Below, in pieces: positions 1 to 7,239 of a stretch of 64,000 bases of DNA (positions within the stretch are counted from its first letter, which is position 1; every line of letters begins with the position of its first letter). Under the pieces are notes generated by a model that saw only the letters and a program-made list of their open reading frames with translations, searched no databases and was not told the origin of the DNA. Both the position numbers and the translations under genes were made by a program. The DNA comes from Acidimicrobiaceae bacterium (GTDB lineage Bacteria; Actinomycetota; Acidimicrobiia; Acidimicrobiales; RAAP-2), in the NCBI GenBank assembly GCA_003133665.1, contig PKYK01000024.1, positions 1 through 64,000 of the forward strand. The letters are read 5' to 3'.

Positions 1-369
1 GAGTGCGGCGCCATGAACGAGTTCCTCGCGGCCTCACCCCAGGCTCAGGTGGCTCACGGCGGTCTCGGCTGCATGGTCTCGCTCAACGAGATGGCCGACC
101 GGCCGCCTCGTCCCTTGTCCGACGGCGAGATCATCGAGCTGCGTGCCCGTGGTCTCCTCGTAGAGGACCCTCGCCTCCCAGCCGTGCGGGACGTGGGGCG
201 TGTCGATGTGACGCACACGCTTGGCACCCAGCTCGATGATCTCGCCGTCGGACAAGGGACGAGGCGGCCGGTCGGCCATCTCGTTGAGCGAGACCATGCA
301 GCCGAGACCGCCGTGAGCCACCTGAGCCTGGGGTGAGGCCGCGAGGAACTCGTTCATGGCGCCGCACTC
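1..369. repeat. Perfect 141-bp inverted repeat with 87-bp centre at the left edge
   Basis: Bases 1-141 are the exact reverse complement of 229-369; I compared them base by base and the match stops between 142 and 228. The repeat begins at the first base of the window and lies inside a protein-coding gene, so the same peptide (MNEFLAASPQ onward) is encoded on both strands. A long perfect repeat carrying unchanged coding sequence at a sequence end is typical of a fold-back chimera or a mis-joined contig end. A real palindromic rearrangement is the alternative. Bases left of about 142 should not be trusted as the true continuation of the gene. Confidence 0.95.
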
Positions 370-600
370 GTCGGATTCGACGTGTCCAAAGGCGATCCAC
401 CGCAGGCGACTCACCGGCATGACCCGCTCAATGGCCTCGCACACCGAGGGGAACATCGAACGGTGGCCGGTGTGAAACAGGAGCGGCTCGTCGTCGTCGA
501 GGAGGAACTGGTTGAAGGTGAATCCGGTCGGCCCGATCTGGGGTACGAACGTGGACAGTCGATAGATCCCCGTGGCGATCTCGTCGAGCGTGGTGGTCAT
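34..600 (-). CDS. FprA/flavorubredoxin-type metallo-beta-lactamase-fold protein, 3' end corrupted
   Basis: The product resembles the non-haem di-iron domain of the flavodiiron/ODP group of the metallo-beta-lactamase fold. Residues 1-60 hold the opening strands (IYRLSTFVP, LLFHTGHR), and H73-x-E75-x-D77 matches the family's H-x-E-x-D metal motif, though the following residue is Glu rather than His. The family reduces O2 or NO, or only senses redox state; no flavodoxin domain is visible, so the role is open. Authentic sequence runs to about residue 153 (YEETTG); the remaining 35 residues are read through the inverted repeat and are not credible. The ATG overlaps the stop of the upstream TetR gene (ATGA), so the pair is one operon. 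Confidence 0.7.
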   Translation of the reverse strand: MTTTLDEIATGIYRLSTFVPQIGPTGFTFNQFLLDDDEPLLFHTGHRSMFPSVCEAIERVMPVSRLRWIAFGHVESDECGAMNEFLAASPQAQVAHGGLGCMVSLNEMADRPPRPLSDGEIIELGAKRVRHIDTPHVPHGWEARVLYEETTGTQLDDLAVGQGTRRPVGHLVERDHAAETAVSHLSLG

Positions 601-1241
601 GATTGCTCTCCTCTTGTAAGGGTTGTGCGCTGGTGGTTCTCGGTTGGTGGAAGTGTCGGTTGGCAGTGGGCGAGGAACATGTCAATCGACTCGTCGATGA
701 GAAGGAGCCATCGATCACCGCCGGGATCGTTGGAGATCTGTTGGTCCACCAATCCGGTCAACAATGCGGTGAACAGGTCGAGGTGGCGCGCAGCGGTGAC
801 GCCGCACCGAGCGAGGCGCCCGCGGGTGCCCTCCAGGGCCACGACGGCGGGCACGTACGACTCAGCGGAAGGCTCGAACCCGGGAAGCGTTCGTTGGAAC
901 AGCAGCTGGTACCGAGCGGCGTTGCCGATGCAGAACGCCACGAACCTGTTCACCCCCTCGGTCAGAACTTCGCGAGCGTCCTTCGAGTCATATGGCTCGG
1001 CCATCCGTTCGGCGAACGTCGTCGCCGCCTCGGCGAACATCGCGTCATAGATTGCGTTCTTCGAATCGAAGTAGGCGTAGATGGTCGGCGCCGTGATCCC
1101 CACCCGACGGGCGAGGCCGCGAAGCGACAGCCCCGCCAGGCCCTCCTCGTTCACCGCGTCCCACGCGCCATCCAGAATCGCCCGGCGAGCCGAATTGCGC
1201 CGGGCCTCACGCCAATCGGTCGATTGCGGAATTTTTAACAT
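597..1241 (-). CDS. TetR/AcrR family transcriptional regulator
   Basis: The N-terminal helix-turn-helix reads AILDGAWDAVNEEGLAGLSL, then RRVGITAPTIYAYFDSKNAI, the signature TetR DNA-binding region ending in a YxYFxSK recognition helix. The C-terminal ligand domain is divergent and has the 'F..R.LPGF.PS' pattern of the WHG-type TetR domain. I chose the ATG at 1239-1241 (MLKIPQSTDW); an upstream in-frame TTG-type extension is possible but would cross the divergent promoter. It is translationally coupled to the metallo-beta-lactamase gene, which it probably controls together with itself and perhaps the divergent SRPBCC gene. The ligand is unknown. Confidence 0.85.
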   Translation of the reverse strand: MLKIPQSTDWREARRNSARRAILDGAWDAVNEEGLAGLSLRGLARRVGITAPTIYAYFDSKNAIYDAMFAEAATTFAERMAEPYDSKDAREVLTEGVNRFVAFCIGNAARYQLLFQRTLPGFEPSAESYVPAVVALEGTRGRLARCGVTAARHLDLFTALLTGLVDQQISNDPGGDRWLLLIDESIDMFLAHCQPTLPPTENHQRTTLTRGEQS

Positions 1242-1248
1242 TGCTCGT

Positions 1249-1273
1249 GATAGTAACACGCTGTATAAATATC
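1249..1273. promoter_or_regulatory. Candidate TetR operator in the divergent intergenic region
   Basis: This is an imperfect palindrome: GATAGTAACAC, a 3-base centre, then GTATAAATATC, with 8 of 11 positions symmetric. It lies between the TetR start at 1241 and the SRPBCC start at 1316, where an autoregulatory TetR site would be expected. The assignment rests only on position and symmetry. Confidence 0.35.
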
Positions 1274-1315
1274 GGCTAGGGTCGGGAGAGTTTCGGAAGA
1301 TGACGGGGAGCGGCA

Positions 1316-1810
1316 ATGGCGAGTGCACGACGCGGTGAGGTTCGGGTCCACATCGACGCCCCACCGGGCCGAGTGTGGTCGCTTCTGGCGTACCCCGAGC
1401 GAATGGGCGAATGGAGTCCCGAGTGCTACCGCGTGCAGTGGCTCAACGGGGCGACGTCACCGGCGACGCCGGGGACTCGCTTCAAGGGGTTCAACAAGTT
1501 CGGCCTGATCCGTTGGTCCATGACCTGCGAGGTGAAAACCGTCGAGCCTGGGCGAGCACTGGTGTTTTCGACATTCCGTGGACAGCGCGAGTGCGTTCGC
1601 TGGCGCTACCAGTTGGCACCGGCCAACGGTGGCACCGACGTCATCGAGTCGTTCGAAGTCATATGGATGCCTCTCGATGCGCGAATCTTCGAGGACTTCT
1701 TGATGCGAGACCGGGACCGCCGCCGCAAACAGGCGATGCGAACGACCTTGGAGCGCATCGGGGCCGCCGCGCAGTCCGGGCTGGCGTCGACGCCGGATCC
1801 AGATTCCTGA
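1316..1810 (+). CDS. SRPBCC (START/polyketide-cyclase-like) protein
   Basis: The 164-residue product has the helix-grip fold pattern: an opening strand (EVRVHIDAPPGRVWSLLAYPERMGEWSPE is residues 8-36; key parts are IDAPPGRVW and the MGEWSPE turn), then a series of strands and a long C-terminal helix rich in Arg. The family binds hydrophobic small molecules; some members are cyclases or dehydratases and most are uncharacterised. The ATG has a GGGGAG ribosome site about 8 bases upstream. It is transcribed away from the TetR/metallo-beta-lactamase operon and may share its control region. No catalytic motif can be named. Confidence 0.75.
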   Translation: MASARRGEVRVHIDAPPGRVWSLLAYPERMGEWSPECYRVQWLNGATSPATPGTRFKGFNKFGLIRWSMTCEVKTVEPGRALVFSTFRGQRECVRWRYQLAPANGGTDVIESFEVIWMPLDARIFEDFLMRDRDRRRKQAMRTTLERIGAAAQSGLASTPDPDS

Positions 1811-1852
1811 TTACGAAGGATCCCGCGCACCCACACCCGCCGCGTTGACCAC

Positions 1853-3079
1853 CTACTTCAGATAGAGATTACCGTCGGGGCCCTGGGTCACGGTCAGCTT
1901 CGCCAATCCGTGAGGCGCGGGACCGTTCATGACCGCCCCCGAGTTCAGTTCAAACTGTGATCCGTGACACGGGCACGCCAGCACGTGGTTGGCGGCATAG
2001 TAGTTGACGGTGCAGCCGGCGTGGGGACAAACGGCGTCATAGGCCACGAACTGGCCGGCCGAGGGTTGCACGATGATGCCCGGATCGCCGGTGGTGGGAA
2101 TGGTGAATGTCGCGGCATTGCCCACGGGAACATCCTTCGCCGGCCCGAGCAACGTGCCGGACGCATGCCCCTTGGGCGCCGTTGTCGTCGTGGCACCCGA
2201 CTGGCCCGGGGTTGTCGTGGTCGCGCCACCCGAGGAGAGTTGTCCGGCGGCCACCGGCGCCTTGGCACCGCCGATCATGCGACCGACGGCGGCGGTGGCG
2301 CCGCCAAAGATCGCCGCGGACGTTCCCACCATCGCGGCCGCGGCACCGCCGAGCACCAGGGCCCGGCGGTCGACCGAGTCAATCGCGACGCGCGTCACCA
2401 GCGGCGCGCGGTCGCCCAGCAGCACCGGGCAGACCGACGCCTCACACCGCAGACCTTCACGGGCCGAACAGCGGCCCCGGTTGAAGTGACCGCAGAGGCT
2501 CTGCACCTTGACAAAGGGGATCGCCACCACTTCGGGGGCGGGTCCGCCTTCCATCTGCGCCGAGCGCTTCGCGACCCATCCGTCGATCGACAGTCGCGAC
2601 CCGCTGCCCGCGAGGAGCAAGGGCAGCCACGCGAAGAAGAAGACGATGTCCGCACCGGTGTAGAACGGCGAGGCGTGGAAGCTCACCGTCAGGAACAAGC
2701 TGAGCGACAGCACCGCTCCCCCGATGGCCGCCACTCGCATCCACAGTCCGAGGAGAGCGCCCACGCCAATGGCGATCTCCGCCAGAGAGATCACGATGCC
2801 GATCGGCTTGGCGAACTGGACCAGGTGGCCGATCAGGAGATGAATCGGACTCCGTCGGGCCGATGCGATGAGCTGGGCCTGAATGGAGTTCGGGCTCGCT
2901 GAATTGAAGAAGTTGGGATTCGCCAGCTTCTGGAGTCCGGCAAAGAGGAATGTCCCGCCGAGAAAGAAGCGCAGGGGAAGCAGCGCCCACTCGGCCAGAG
3001 TCCAGGCGCGAACCGGGGCGTTGAGGGGAAGTCGCCGTTCGGGTCGGCGGGCGTGACGAACCGGACGGGTCGAAGGCAT
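1853..3079 (-). CDS. DoxX-like membrane domain fused to a Rieske [2Fe-2S] domain
   Basis: Residues 30-165 form a DoxX/DoxD-type four-helix membrane domain (PLRFFLGGTFLFAGLQKLANP, then hydrophobic stretches near 95-112, 116-133 and 143-157). Residues 196-217 carry a four-cysteine segment (C196-x7-C204-x7-C212-x4-C217). A twin-arginine-like stretch (DRRALVLGG, 237-245) starts another hydrophobic segment to about 262, followed by a Thr/Pro/Gly-rich linker. Residues 310-408 are a Rieske domain with CPHAGC at 351-356 and CPCHGS at 369-374, a complete cluster-binding set. DoxD proteins take part in thiosulfate:quinone oxidation and DoxX relatives in quinone-linked redox. Inference: a quinone-coupled membrane protein with an extracytoplasmic Rieske carrier. 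The frame is continuous, so this is a real fusion and not a sequencing join. Confidence 0.85.
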   Translation of the reverse strand: MPSTRPVRHARRPERRLPLNAPVRAWTLAEWALLPLRFFLGGTFLFAGLQKLANPNFFNSASPNSIQAQLIASARRSPIHLLIGHLVQFAKPIGIVISLAEIAIGVGALLGLWMRVAAIGGAVLSLSLFLTVSFHASPFYTGADIVFFFAWLPLLLAGSGSRLSIDGWVAKRSAQMEGGPAPEVVAIPFVKVQSLCGHFNRGRCSAREGLRCEASVCPVLLGDRAPLVTRVAIDSVDRRALVLGGAAAAMVGTSAAIFGGATAAVGRMIGGAKAPVAAGQLSSGGATTTTPGQSGATTTTAPKGHASGTLLGPAKDVPVGNAATFTIPTTGDPGIIVQPSAGQFVAYDAVCPHAGCTVNYYAANHVLACPCHGSQFELNSGAVMNGPAPHGLAKLTVTQGPDGNLYLK

Positions 3080-3162
3080 TCCACCATGCTGTCACACCGG
3101 TCCGGACCGAGATCGGTCGCCGATGCCCTCCTTACTCAATATTTATCTACCATCATGGTGAA

Positions 3163-3846
3163 GTGATCAGCGCCTCAATTGTCTCTTTTGTCCTCCACGA
3201 GATCCAGCGCCTACCCGGCGGCCTCGTCTACGGCCTCGTCGGCCTGTTGGTCTTCGGTGAGGCCGCGCTCTTCATTGGCTTCGTACTTCCTGGTGAGACG
3301 TCGGTGATAATCGCCGGCGTCGTCGCGAGCCAGGGCCACGTGAACATCGGGGCGCTCTGCGTGCTCGTCGTGGTCGCCGCCGTGGTGGGCGACTCGGTCG
3401 GGTACGCCGTGGGCAGCCGCTACGGCGAACGCCTCCTCCAGATCCCCGTCGTGCGAAACCGTCGCGCGAGCATCGATCGCGCCCTCGCGGGCCTGCAACG
3501 GCGCGGCCCGGTGTACGTCTTCGTGGGGCGTTTCACGGCCTTCCTGCGAGCGGTCATGCCCGGTCTCGCCGGGATGAGCAAGATGCACTACCGCCGCTTC
3601 CTCATCGCCAACGCTCTCGGTGGCCTGATTTGGGGCGTCAGCTTCACGTTGCTCGGTTACTTCGCCGGCAGCGCGCTCACCAGAATCGAGAAGTACGCGA
3701 GCTGGCTCGGACTCACTCTGCTCATCTTGATGATCGGCGCCTTCGTGACCTTCCATTTCTTGCGAAAGCGCCGTGAGGCGTCGGGCGAAAAGGAACTGAC
3801 CGAAACTGCGAACGACGACGGCGATTCAGCTCAGCACACGGAGTAG
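3163..3846 (+). CDS. DedA family (SNARE-associated/VTT domain) membrane protein
   Basis: The product is a 227-residue DedA protein. It shows the FxExxxxxGFVLPGE motif (VFGEAALFIGFVLPGET, residues 30-46), the central 'GDSVGYAVGSRYGE' stretch, and the 'FVGRFTAFLRAVMPGLAGM' box with the conserved Arg residues, followed by a C-terminal helix and a charged tail. DedA proteins are undecaprenyl-phosphate or phospholipid scramblase/flippase-like membrane proteins. The start is a GTG at 3163; the only nearby ATG (3154) is followed at once by a stop. It is transcribed divergently from the DoxX-Rieske gene and overlaps the next minus-strand gene tail to tail by 21 bases. Confidence 0.88.
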   Translation: MISASIVSFVLHEIQRLPGGLVYGLVGLLVFGEAALFIGFVLPGETSVIIAGVVASQGHVNIGALCVLVVVAAVVGDSVGYAVGSRYGERLLQIPVVRNRRASIDRALAGLQRRGPVYVFVGRFTAFLRAVMPGLAGMSKMHYRRFLIANALGGLIWGVSFTLLGYFAGSALTRIEKYASWLGLTLLILMIGAFVTFHFLRKRREASGEKELTETANDDGDSAQHTE

Positions 3847-4644
3847 GTCTGGCGACGCAACAACCGACCAGACGTCGCCGTGCTTGGCCAGGAGTCCCGC
3901 CGGTGCGCTCGTCGGACCGGCCCCCTTCACGAGCGAGCGCAGGTAGACCTCGTCGCAGTTCGCAACGCTCGCACGTTGTTGGGCGATCACTTCTGGCGCC
4001 AGGTCCAACGCGATCGTGTGCGTCACCCCCACCATCCGAGGTCCGACCTCCGGGTCGCTGCGCAGTCTCTCGACGATCTGGTCAATCTGACGGTGCGCGC
4101 TGGCCGCGTCGGCAGTGGCGTCGCGCCGCCAGGGCGGTGCCGACTCGAGCAGGAATCCGCGCGTCACCAGTCCGATCGGGTCAGTGAACGCGACCACCCC
4201 GGTCACGTCGTCGCCGAGCTCGGTCACCACGCGCGTCGCGTGGGTCACGACGTGCGGCACGACCCACGGCAAGAGCCACGCCTCAAGACCTAACCACGAA
4301 GGCCACGCGGCGTCGCACAGCGCCACGGTGACATCGAGGCCGAGGGACCGCGCGTAACGGATCACCTGCGCGTAACGCGCAAGTGCGTCGGGGTCCACGA
4401 CGCCACGACGGGGTTCGACGCGAGCCCACTCGATGGTGAGGCGCACGCCGTCGAGTCCTAGTGACGGCACGACATCGAGCACTCGCTCGTAGTCACGCCA
4501 CAGACTCTCGGCTTCGCCGGGTCCCGCGTGGCGTCCCAGCGCGATGGTCGGGGCGAAGCAGGTGGCCGGTTCGTAGGGCCGGTCAAAGCCGCCCTCCACT
4601 GCGTACCCTTCGAGGGTCGCCAAGACGCGAGGTCGGCCGGTCAC
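3826..4644 (-). CDS. Degenerate glycoside hydrolase family 1-like protein
   Basis: The first 170 residues follow the GH1 (beta-glucosidase) pattern: CFAPTIALG, W49-R-DYERVLDVVPSLGLDGVRLT, then IEWARVEP (71-78) and Y91..VIRYARSLGLDVTVAL with PSWLG. In GH1 the acid/base lies in a T-[F/L]-N-E-P motif followed by G-[YF] and PPG. Here the aligned stretch reads AFTDPIGLVTRGFLLESAPP (152-171), so Asn-Glu is replaced by Thr-Asp. The protein is 272 residues against about 450 for GH1, and the nucleophile motif ENG is absent. Either this is a non-catalytic relative or a distinct (beta/alpha)8 enzyme. It starts at GTG 4642-4644 and stands alone. Confidence 0.6.
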   Translation of the reverse strand: MTGRPRVLATLEGYAVEGGFDRPYEPATCFAPTIALGRHAGPGEAESLWRDYERVLDVVPSLGLDGVRLTIEWARVEPRRGVVDPDALARYAQVIRYARSLGLDVTVALCDAAWPSWLGLEAWLLPWVVPHVVTHATRVVTELGDDVTGVVAFTDPIGLVTRGFLLESAPPWRRDATADAASAHRQIDQIVERLRSDPEVGPRMVGVTHTIALDLAPEVIAQQRASVANCDEVYLRSLVKGAGPTSAPAGLLAKHGDVWSVVASPDLLRVLS

Positions 4645-4726
4645 TCCATCAGTTTCGCACGCCTGCTCCCGAGCAACTCCACTAGCGTTTCATCGGGTGC
4701 CCCTCGGGGCCGTCTGAAGGAGAACC

Positions 4727-5491
4727 ATGGCCGACGAAGTACTGCGCGAGCGACGCGGACACATCGAACTACTGACGATCAATCGTCCCGAAGCGCGCAA
4801 CGCGATCAATCGGGCGACCGCCATCGCATTGAGCGACGCCCTGGACGCCGCTGAGGTCGACGACGAGGTCTGGGTCGTCGTCCTGACGGGGGCGGGCGAC
4901 AAGGCCTTCTCCGCCGGGATGGACCTCAAGGGGTTCGCGGCGGGAGAAGTGCCGATCACGGAGAAGGGCTTCGGCGGCCTCACCCTTCGCGAATTCGCCA
5001 AGCCCCTCATCGCCGCAGCGAACGGCTCGGCTCTCGCCGGCGGCTTCGAGATGATGATCAGCTGCGACATGGTGGTCGCGGCCGACCACGCCAAGTTCGG
5101 CATTCCCGAGGCGTCGCGCGGCCTGGTGGCCGGAGCGGGCGGACTCATCCGCCTGCCCAAGCGCATCCCACTCACCATCGCCTTCGAGATGGCCCTCACC
5201 GCTGAGCCGATTGACGCCGCGCGCGCCTACGAACTCGGGCTCGTCAACCACGTCGTGCCCGGTGACCAGGTGCTCGACGTCGCCATCGCACTGGCCGAGC
5301 GAATCGCGAAGAATGCGCCACTCGCGGTGCGCACGTCCAAGAGCGTGATGAGAAAGGCCACGGAGCTCTCCGAGGCCGAGGCGTGGCCGGTCAACAACGA
5401 TGCTTTCGCCATGATTGGCCGAAGTGCCGACGCCCTCGAGGGTGCCGTGGCCTTCGCCGAGAAGCGTGAGCCGCACTGGCAGGGTAAATAG
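4727..5491 (+). CDS. Enoyl-CoA hydratase/isomerase (crotonase) family protein
   Basis: A 254-residue crotonase. Visible are the oxyanion-hole segments 'AFSAGMDLKGF' and 'ANGSALAGGFEMMISCD', and both glutamates used by true hydratases (GGFEM and GIPEASRG). The C-terminal helix ends 'FAEKREPHWQGK', as in beta-oxidation hydratases. The probable reaction is hydration of a 2-enoyl-CoA in fatty-acid or amino-acid breakdown, substrate unknown. The ATG at 4727 is preceded by GAAGGAG. Its stop shares a base with the GTG of the following gene (TAGTG), so the two are co-translated. Confidence 0.88.
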   Translation: MADEVLRERRGHIELLTINRPEARNAINRATAIALSDALDAAEVDDEVWVVVLTGAGDKAFSAGMDLKGFAAGEVPITEKGFGGLTLREFAKPLIAAANGSALAGGFEMMISCDMVVAADHAKFGIPEASRGLVAGAGGLIRLPKRIPLTIAFEMALTAEPIDAARAYELGLVNHVVPGDQVLDVAIALAERIAKNAPLAVRTSKSVMRKATELSEAEAWPVNNDAFAMIGRSADALEGAVAFAEKREPHWQGK

Positions 5492-5934
5492 TGACCAGTC
5501 ATTCCACTTTCGCGCTGGCCGGTCAACCCCACCTGGCAAGTCTGCTCACCGTCGTCCGACTGACCTTGCACATCCTGGCCGCCACTATCTGGGTCGGTGG
5601 GCAGTTGGTGGTGGCGGGACTACTGCCGACGGTGCGAGGCCTCGGCCAAGGGGCGCCGCAGAAGATCGCCCGCGCCTTCGGTCGTCTCAGCTGGCCCGCC
5701 TTTTGGCTGCTCGTGCTGACGGGCGTCTGGAACTATTTCGCCATCTCGCACCAGACCGCGACGAGCAGTTGGAACGCAGTCTTTGGCATCAAGATGGTGG
5801 CCGTCCTCGCAGCGGGACTCGGGGCCTACCTGCACACGAAGGCCTCGACGCCCAAGGCACGGGGCATCTACGCGGGCGTGGGCACGCTCGCGTCCATCGC
5901 GGCGCTGGTACTGGGCGTCGCCCTCGCCGGTTAG
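5491..5934 (+). CDS. CopD-like integral membrane protein
   Basis: A 147-residue protein with four hydrophobic helices. The second begins 'LTLHILAATIWVGGQLVVAG', which has the H-x-[5-6]-W-[IV]-G-G pattern of the CopD/copper-resistance D and related haem-binding membrane families, and the third is 'PAFWLLVLTGVWNYF'. The start is GTG overlapping the crotonase stop. CopD proteins take part in copper uptake or resistance, but many actinobacterial relatives have no known role and no copper genes lie nearby. It ends tail to tail with azlD. Confidence 0.6.
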   Translation: MTSHSTFALAGQPHLASLLTVVRLTLHILAATIWVGGQLVVAGLLPTVRGLGQGAPQKIARAFGRLSWPAFWLLVLTGVWNYFAISHQTATSSWNAVFGIKMVAVLAAGLGAYLHTKASTPKARGIYAGVGTLASIAALVLGVALAG

Positions 5935-6245
5935 TGCAGGTGGTACACCACTGCTGAGGTGAGGGCCGCGACGATGACGACGGCGGGGAATGGCGCGCGC
6001 GCGAAGAGCGCCGCGAGCGCCGCCGCGAGACCGGCGAGCCGATGGTCAACGACCACGTGCGTCTTCAGCACCAGTCCCTGCGCCACGACGAGCGCGCTGA
6101 GCAACGAGATGGGAACGAGGGCGTTGATCCGCTGCAGTCGCGCGTTCGCGAGCCAACGTTCGGGTATCGAGTGTCCGAGCAGTTTGATGGCGAAGCACAG
6201 CGAACTCGTCGCCAGCACCACCGTCCACATGGCCCCCGAACTCAT
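5931..6245 (-). CDS. azlD: AzlD-type branched-chain amino acid transport protein
   Basis: A small membrane protein of 104 residues with four hydrophobic segments and the AzlD pattern 'LATSSLCFAIKLLGHSIPERWL' near the N-terminus and 'ARAPFPAVVIVAALTSA' near the C-terminus. AzlD is the small partner of AzlC, and together they export branched-chain amino acids such as valine. The ATG at 6243-6245 overlaps the azlC stop (ATGA), which fixes the start; longer in-frame extensions only read azlC out of frame. Confidence 0.8.
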   Translation of the reverse strand: MSSGAMWTVVLATSSLCFAIKLLGHSIPERWLANARLQRINALVPISLLSALVVAQGLVLKTHVVVDHRLAGLAAALAALFARAPFPAVVIVAALTSAVVYHLH

Positions 6246-6907
6246 CGGGGTCGCCAGCCGACCACGAACGCAACGAGTGCGGTCGCGACGATGGGCAGGC
6301 CGGCGGGCAGCCAAGGGGTGACCAGCAGCGCGAATGCCATCGAGAGTGCGGCGACGACGCGCAGGAACGTGGTCTCGAGTCGCGGCCAGAGCAGTCCGAG
6401 AAACGCGGCCGGGACCGCGGCGTCGAGGCCCCACGACGCTGGATCGCCCAGGGCCCTGGCGCCGAGCGCACCGAGCAGCGTGAAGATGTTCCAGAAGAGA
6501 TAGACGCCCGCCCCGGTCAGCCAGAATCCCGCGCGCATCGCGTCGGTTCCCCGCGGCGCTTGCGACAGCGCCACGCCGGTCGACTCGTCGATCGTGATCT
6601 GAGCGGCGCCGAGTCGCCGCAGTCCGCGCACGCGAAGCAGCGGCGCCATCTGGATGCCGTACAGCGCGTTGCGGCTGCCGAGCATGGTCGCCGCGGCGAC
6701 GGCACTGAACGCAGCTCCCCCCGAACCGACGACTCCCACGGCGGCGAACTGGCTCGCACCGGTGAAGGTGAGGAGCGAGAAAAGGCAGCTTTGCAGCACC
6801 GAAAAGCCCGCGGCGACGCTGGCGGCGCCGAAGGCCACGCCGTAGGCGCCCACGGTCAGCGAGACACTCAGGGCGTCGCGGACCGTGGTGCGGGGTGGGG
6901 GCGCCAT
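6242..6907 (-). CDS. azlC: AzlC family branched-chain amino acid exporter, large subunit
   Basis: A 221-residue membrane protein. It carries the AzlC signatures 'FTGASQFAAVGVV' (residues 48-60) and 'SRNALYGIQMAPLL', followed by 'TIDESTGVALSQ'. With AzlD it forms a YgaZH-like exporter for branched-chain amino acids or related compounds. The ATG lies at 6905-6907, and the gene is transcribed away from tatA. No Lrp-type regulator is adjacent. Confidence 0.85.
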   Translation of the reverse strand: MAPPPRTTVRDALSVSLTVGAYGVAFGAASVAAGFSVLQSCLFSLLTFTGASQFAAVGVVGSGGAAFSAVAAATMLGSRNALYGIQMAPLLRVRGLRRLGAAQITIDESTGVALSQAPRGTDAMRAGFWLTGAGVYLFWNIFTLLGALGARALGDPASWGLDAAVPAAFLGLLWPRLETTFLRVVAALSMAFALLVTPWLPAGLPIVATALVAFVVGWRPR

Positions 6908-7013
6908 TACTTCATTCTGGCGTACCGGGTCAGGGAGCGGCTCGACGGGCCCGCCGTTTTGGTCCTAGTCCGGCGGCACTACTGTGGATGTAGGCACGTC
7001 AAAGGAGAAGACC

Positions 7014-7232
7014 GTGTTCTTAGGCGAAATTTTTGGACCAGACCTGCTGATCGTCGTGATCGTGGTCGCGGTACTGGTCTTTGGCGGGGCGGCGATCCCC
7101 AAGCTGGCTCGCAACTTGGGATCAGCCAAGACCGAATTCGAAAAGGGTCTGAAGTCGGCGAAGGCCAAGGATGAGTCGGCGACGAACGCCACCGACGTTA
7201 CCGAAGCAAAGGCGCCCGAGACCGAGAAGTAG
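7014..7232 (+). CDS. tatA: Sec-independent protein translocase subunit TatA
   Basis: A 72-residue product: a short N-terminus (FLGEIFGPD), one transmembrane helix (LLIVVIVVAVLVFGGAAIP), then the amphipathic helix KLARNLGSAKTEFEKGL and a charged acidic tail. This is the TatA/E layout, with F-G at the helix junction preserved as FGG. I chose GTG 7014 because AAAGGAG lies 6 bases upstream; an ATG at 6984 would add ten residues without a ribosome site. TatA forms the pore for folded twin-arginine substrates. No tatB or tatC lies here. Confidence 0.88.
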   Translation: MFLGEIFGPDLLIVVIVVAVLVFGGAAIPKLARNLGSAKTEFEKGLKSAKAKDESATNATDVTEAKAPETEK

Positions 7233-7239
7233 CACTCCG

